Source: Candidatus Uhrbacteria bacterium | GTDB lineage: Bacteria; Patescibacteriota; Patescibacteriia; JACQRZ01 | Assembly: GCA_016206155.1 (NCBI GenBank) | Contig: JACQSC010000005.1 | Location: 1 to 38,417, forward strand | Direction: 5' to 3' | DNA: 38,417 nucleotides | Shown here: piece by piece, positions 37,131 through 38,417 of the stretch | How positions within the stretch are numbered: the first letter of the stretch is position 1 | How the letters are laid out: each line of letters begins with the position of its first letter | Position numbers and translations under genes: made by a program | The notes under the pieces: model-generated | Database searches by the model: none | The model's input: the letters and a program-made list of their open reading frames with translations, nothing else | Told to the model about the DNA's origin: nothing

Positions 37131-37724
37131 ATGTTTAGCGGGATTATCAAAAATATCGGGACTATTGTTCGCGTGACAGAAAAGCAGGGTGGACGCGAAT
37201 ATGAGATCCGCACGTCGCTTCGTCGATCATTGAACATGGGCGAGAGTGTTTTGATTGCCGGTATCTGTTCAACGGTTATAAAAAAAACACCAACAACAAT
37301 TACGGTGTTTCATATGCCCGAAACGCTTGCTAAAACAACATCGACAGAATGGAGAAAAGGAACACTGGTAAACATCGAACCCTCTCTTCGTGTAGGCGAG
37401 GACATTTCCGGTCATGTCGTGAGCGGACATGTGGACGGGAATGCGCGCGTATCTGAGATTAGAGAAGAGGGCGTGTGCAAATGGGTTTCGTTCTCTCTTT
37501 CAAAAGATCTTGCGAAATATATGATTCCAAAGGGATCGGTTGCGGTTGACGGCGTAAGCTTGACCGTTACTGACGCGCGAAAGCAGTCGTTTTCTGTCGC
37601 GCTTATTCCCTATACGCTCTCTCATACAACACTTGGCATAATAAAAAAAGACGATCCGGTCAACATCGAAGTTGATCAGGTCGCGAAGTATATTGAGCGT
37701 TTTGCTTCCCGCGGAAAAAAATGA
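37131..37724 (+). CDS. ribE: Riboflavin synthase alpha chain
   Basis: MFSGIIKNIGTIV...ISGHVVSGHVDGNARV...GSVAVDGVSLTV. Confidence 0.93.
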   Translation: MFSGIIKNIGTIVRVTEKQGGREYEIRTSLRRSLNMGESVLIAGICSTVIKKTPTTITVFHMPETLAKTTSTEWRKGTLVNIEPSLRVGEDISGHVVSGHVDGNARVSEIREEGVCKWVSFSLSKDLAKYMIPKGSVAVDGVSLTVTDARKQSFSVALIPYTLSHTTLGIIKKDDPVNIEVDQVAKYIERFASRGKK

Positions 37725-37741
37725 AAAGGCGCTTCAAGAGA

Positions 37742-38089
37742 CTACTTGGGGGATGATTTTGGCGCCTGAGAGAAATGGGGTAATTCGGCGGCGCCAGTGT
37801 GAGGCGGAGCAGATTTTATTGTCGTTGATTCACGGAGGTGCGCGCGCGCTGCTGCGTCAGTAGCTGCTCTTTCCTGTTCTTCAATTTCTCTCAAAGCTGC
37901 CGCTTGCGCTCGTTGGTCTTCCCGCATATCAGGATCTCCGCCTTCATGTGTAGGATGAGGTCTGTCACTATCCGACCAGAGAGAGCGTTGGTCATCGACT
38001 GATTGGGTAGTTGCGTTGGGATCAACTCCGCGTTCCGCCAAGAACCCAGGTATTTCTTCCGGTTTTGGTTTATCAAAATTATCTGGCAT
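37742..38089 (-). CDS. Hypothetical low-complexity charged protein
   Basis: MPDNFDKPKPEEIPGFLAERGVDPNATTQ... Confidence 0.5.
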   Translation of the reverse strand: MPDNFDKPKPEEIPGFLAERGVDPNATTQSVDDQRSLWSDSDRPHPTHEGGDPDMREDQRAQAAALREIEEQERAATDAAARAHLRESTTIKSAPPHTGAAELPHFSQAPKSSPK

Positions 38090-38187
38090 AGTCTTTATCA
38101 TGATGAATTAGCTCTCTTTACCATAACAGAACTACGACGATTTGCAATTTTTTAACACAACCGTATACTGGGAGAAGCATAAATCAT

Positions 38188-38217
38188 AGTCTGGATCCCG
38201 GTCTTCACCGGGATGAC
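38188..38217 (-). repeat. REP-like palindrome (copy 3, reverse)
   Basis: AGTCTGGATCCCGGTCTTCACCGGGATGAC. Confidence 0.75.
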
Positions 38218-38223
38218 ACTAAT

Positions 38224-38417
38224 ATGGCACAGGTAACACTGTATACAACTCCAACGTGTGGCTACTGCAAGCTCGCGAAGGCATTTTTTAAGGAGAACAA
38301 TATTGAATACACCGAGAAGGATGTGGCAGTTGATGAAGCGGCTCGCGAGGAGCTCTTTTCCCGCGCAAAAGCAAAAGGCGCGTCTGCAAGCGGCGTACCG
38401 GTTATTTTCGTAGACGA
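38224..38417 (+). CDS. Glutaredoxin-like protein, partial (runs off window end)
   Basis: MAQVTLYTTPTCGYCKLAKAFFKENNIEYTEKDVAVDEAAREEL...GVPVIFVD. Confidence 0.88.
   Translation, partial: MAQVTLYTTPTCGYCKLAKAFFKENNIEYTEKDVAVDEAAREELFSRAKAKGASASGVPVIFVD

Overview
This 38.4 kb window looks like part of a Patescibacteria/CPR-type bacterial genome (inferred from gene content, e.g. no rpmD/L30 between rpsE and rplO). It starts with an S10/spc-type ribosomal protein operon (rpsC to secY). Next come a RelBE-like toxin-antitoxin pair, map, ruvX, recO, aspS, a YbaK-like gene, scpA joined to a prepilin, two more prepilin-type genes, ligA, gatC and gatA. An accessory block at about 21.7-28.1 kb carries a LAGLIDADG endonuclease ORF overlapping tRNA-Ser, a duplicated asparaginase 5' end, an AAA ATPase, decayed type I RM-type genes, RAYT/MITE-like elements and a long inverted-repeat-rich non-coding stretch. 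After that come tmk, two DUF3800 genes, an AEC transporter, a riboflavin kinase/synthase pair and a partial glutaredoxin. The main unusual signals are: (1) 7-bp tandem repeats (CCCCTAA, CCCTAAA, TCTGAAA, CAACTTT) at gene junctions directly upstream of start codons, most of which place a stop codon in all three frames and supply the real stop codon of several genes; (2) three ~135 bp inverted-repeat elements with compensatory stem changes, each ending 1 nt before the ATG of rpmC, rpsN or rplF; (3) a 59-bp palindrome plus 4-bp target duplication inserted in frame in ruvX; (4) a twice-repeated module of a DUF3800 gene convergent with a promoter-bearing structured RNA, with a third structured RNA between the two copies. 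All calls come from reading the sequence; no database search was run.
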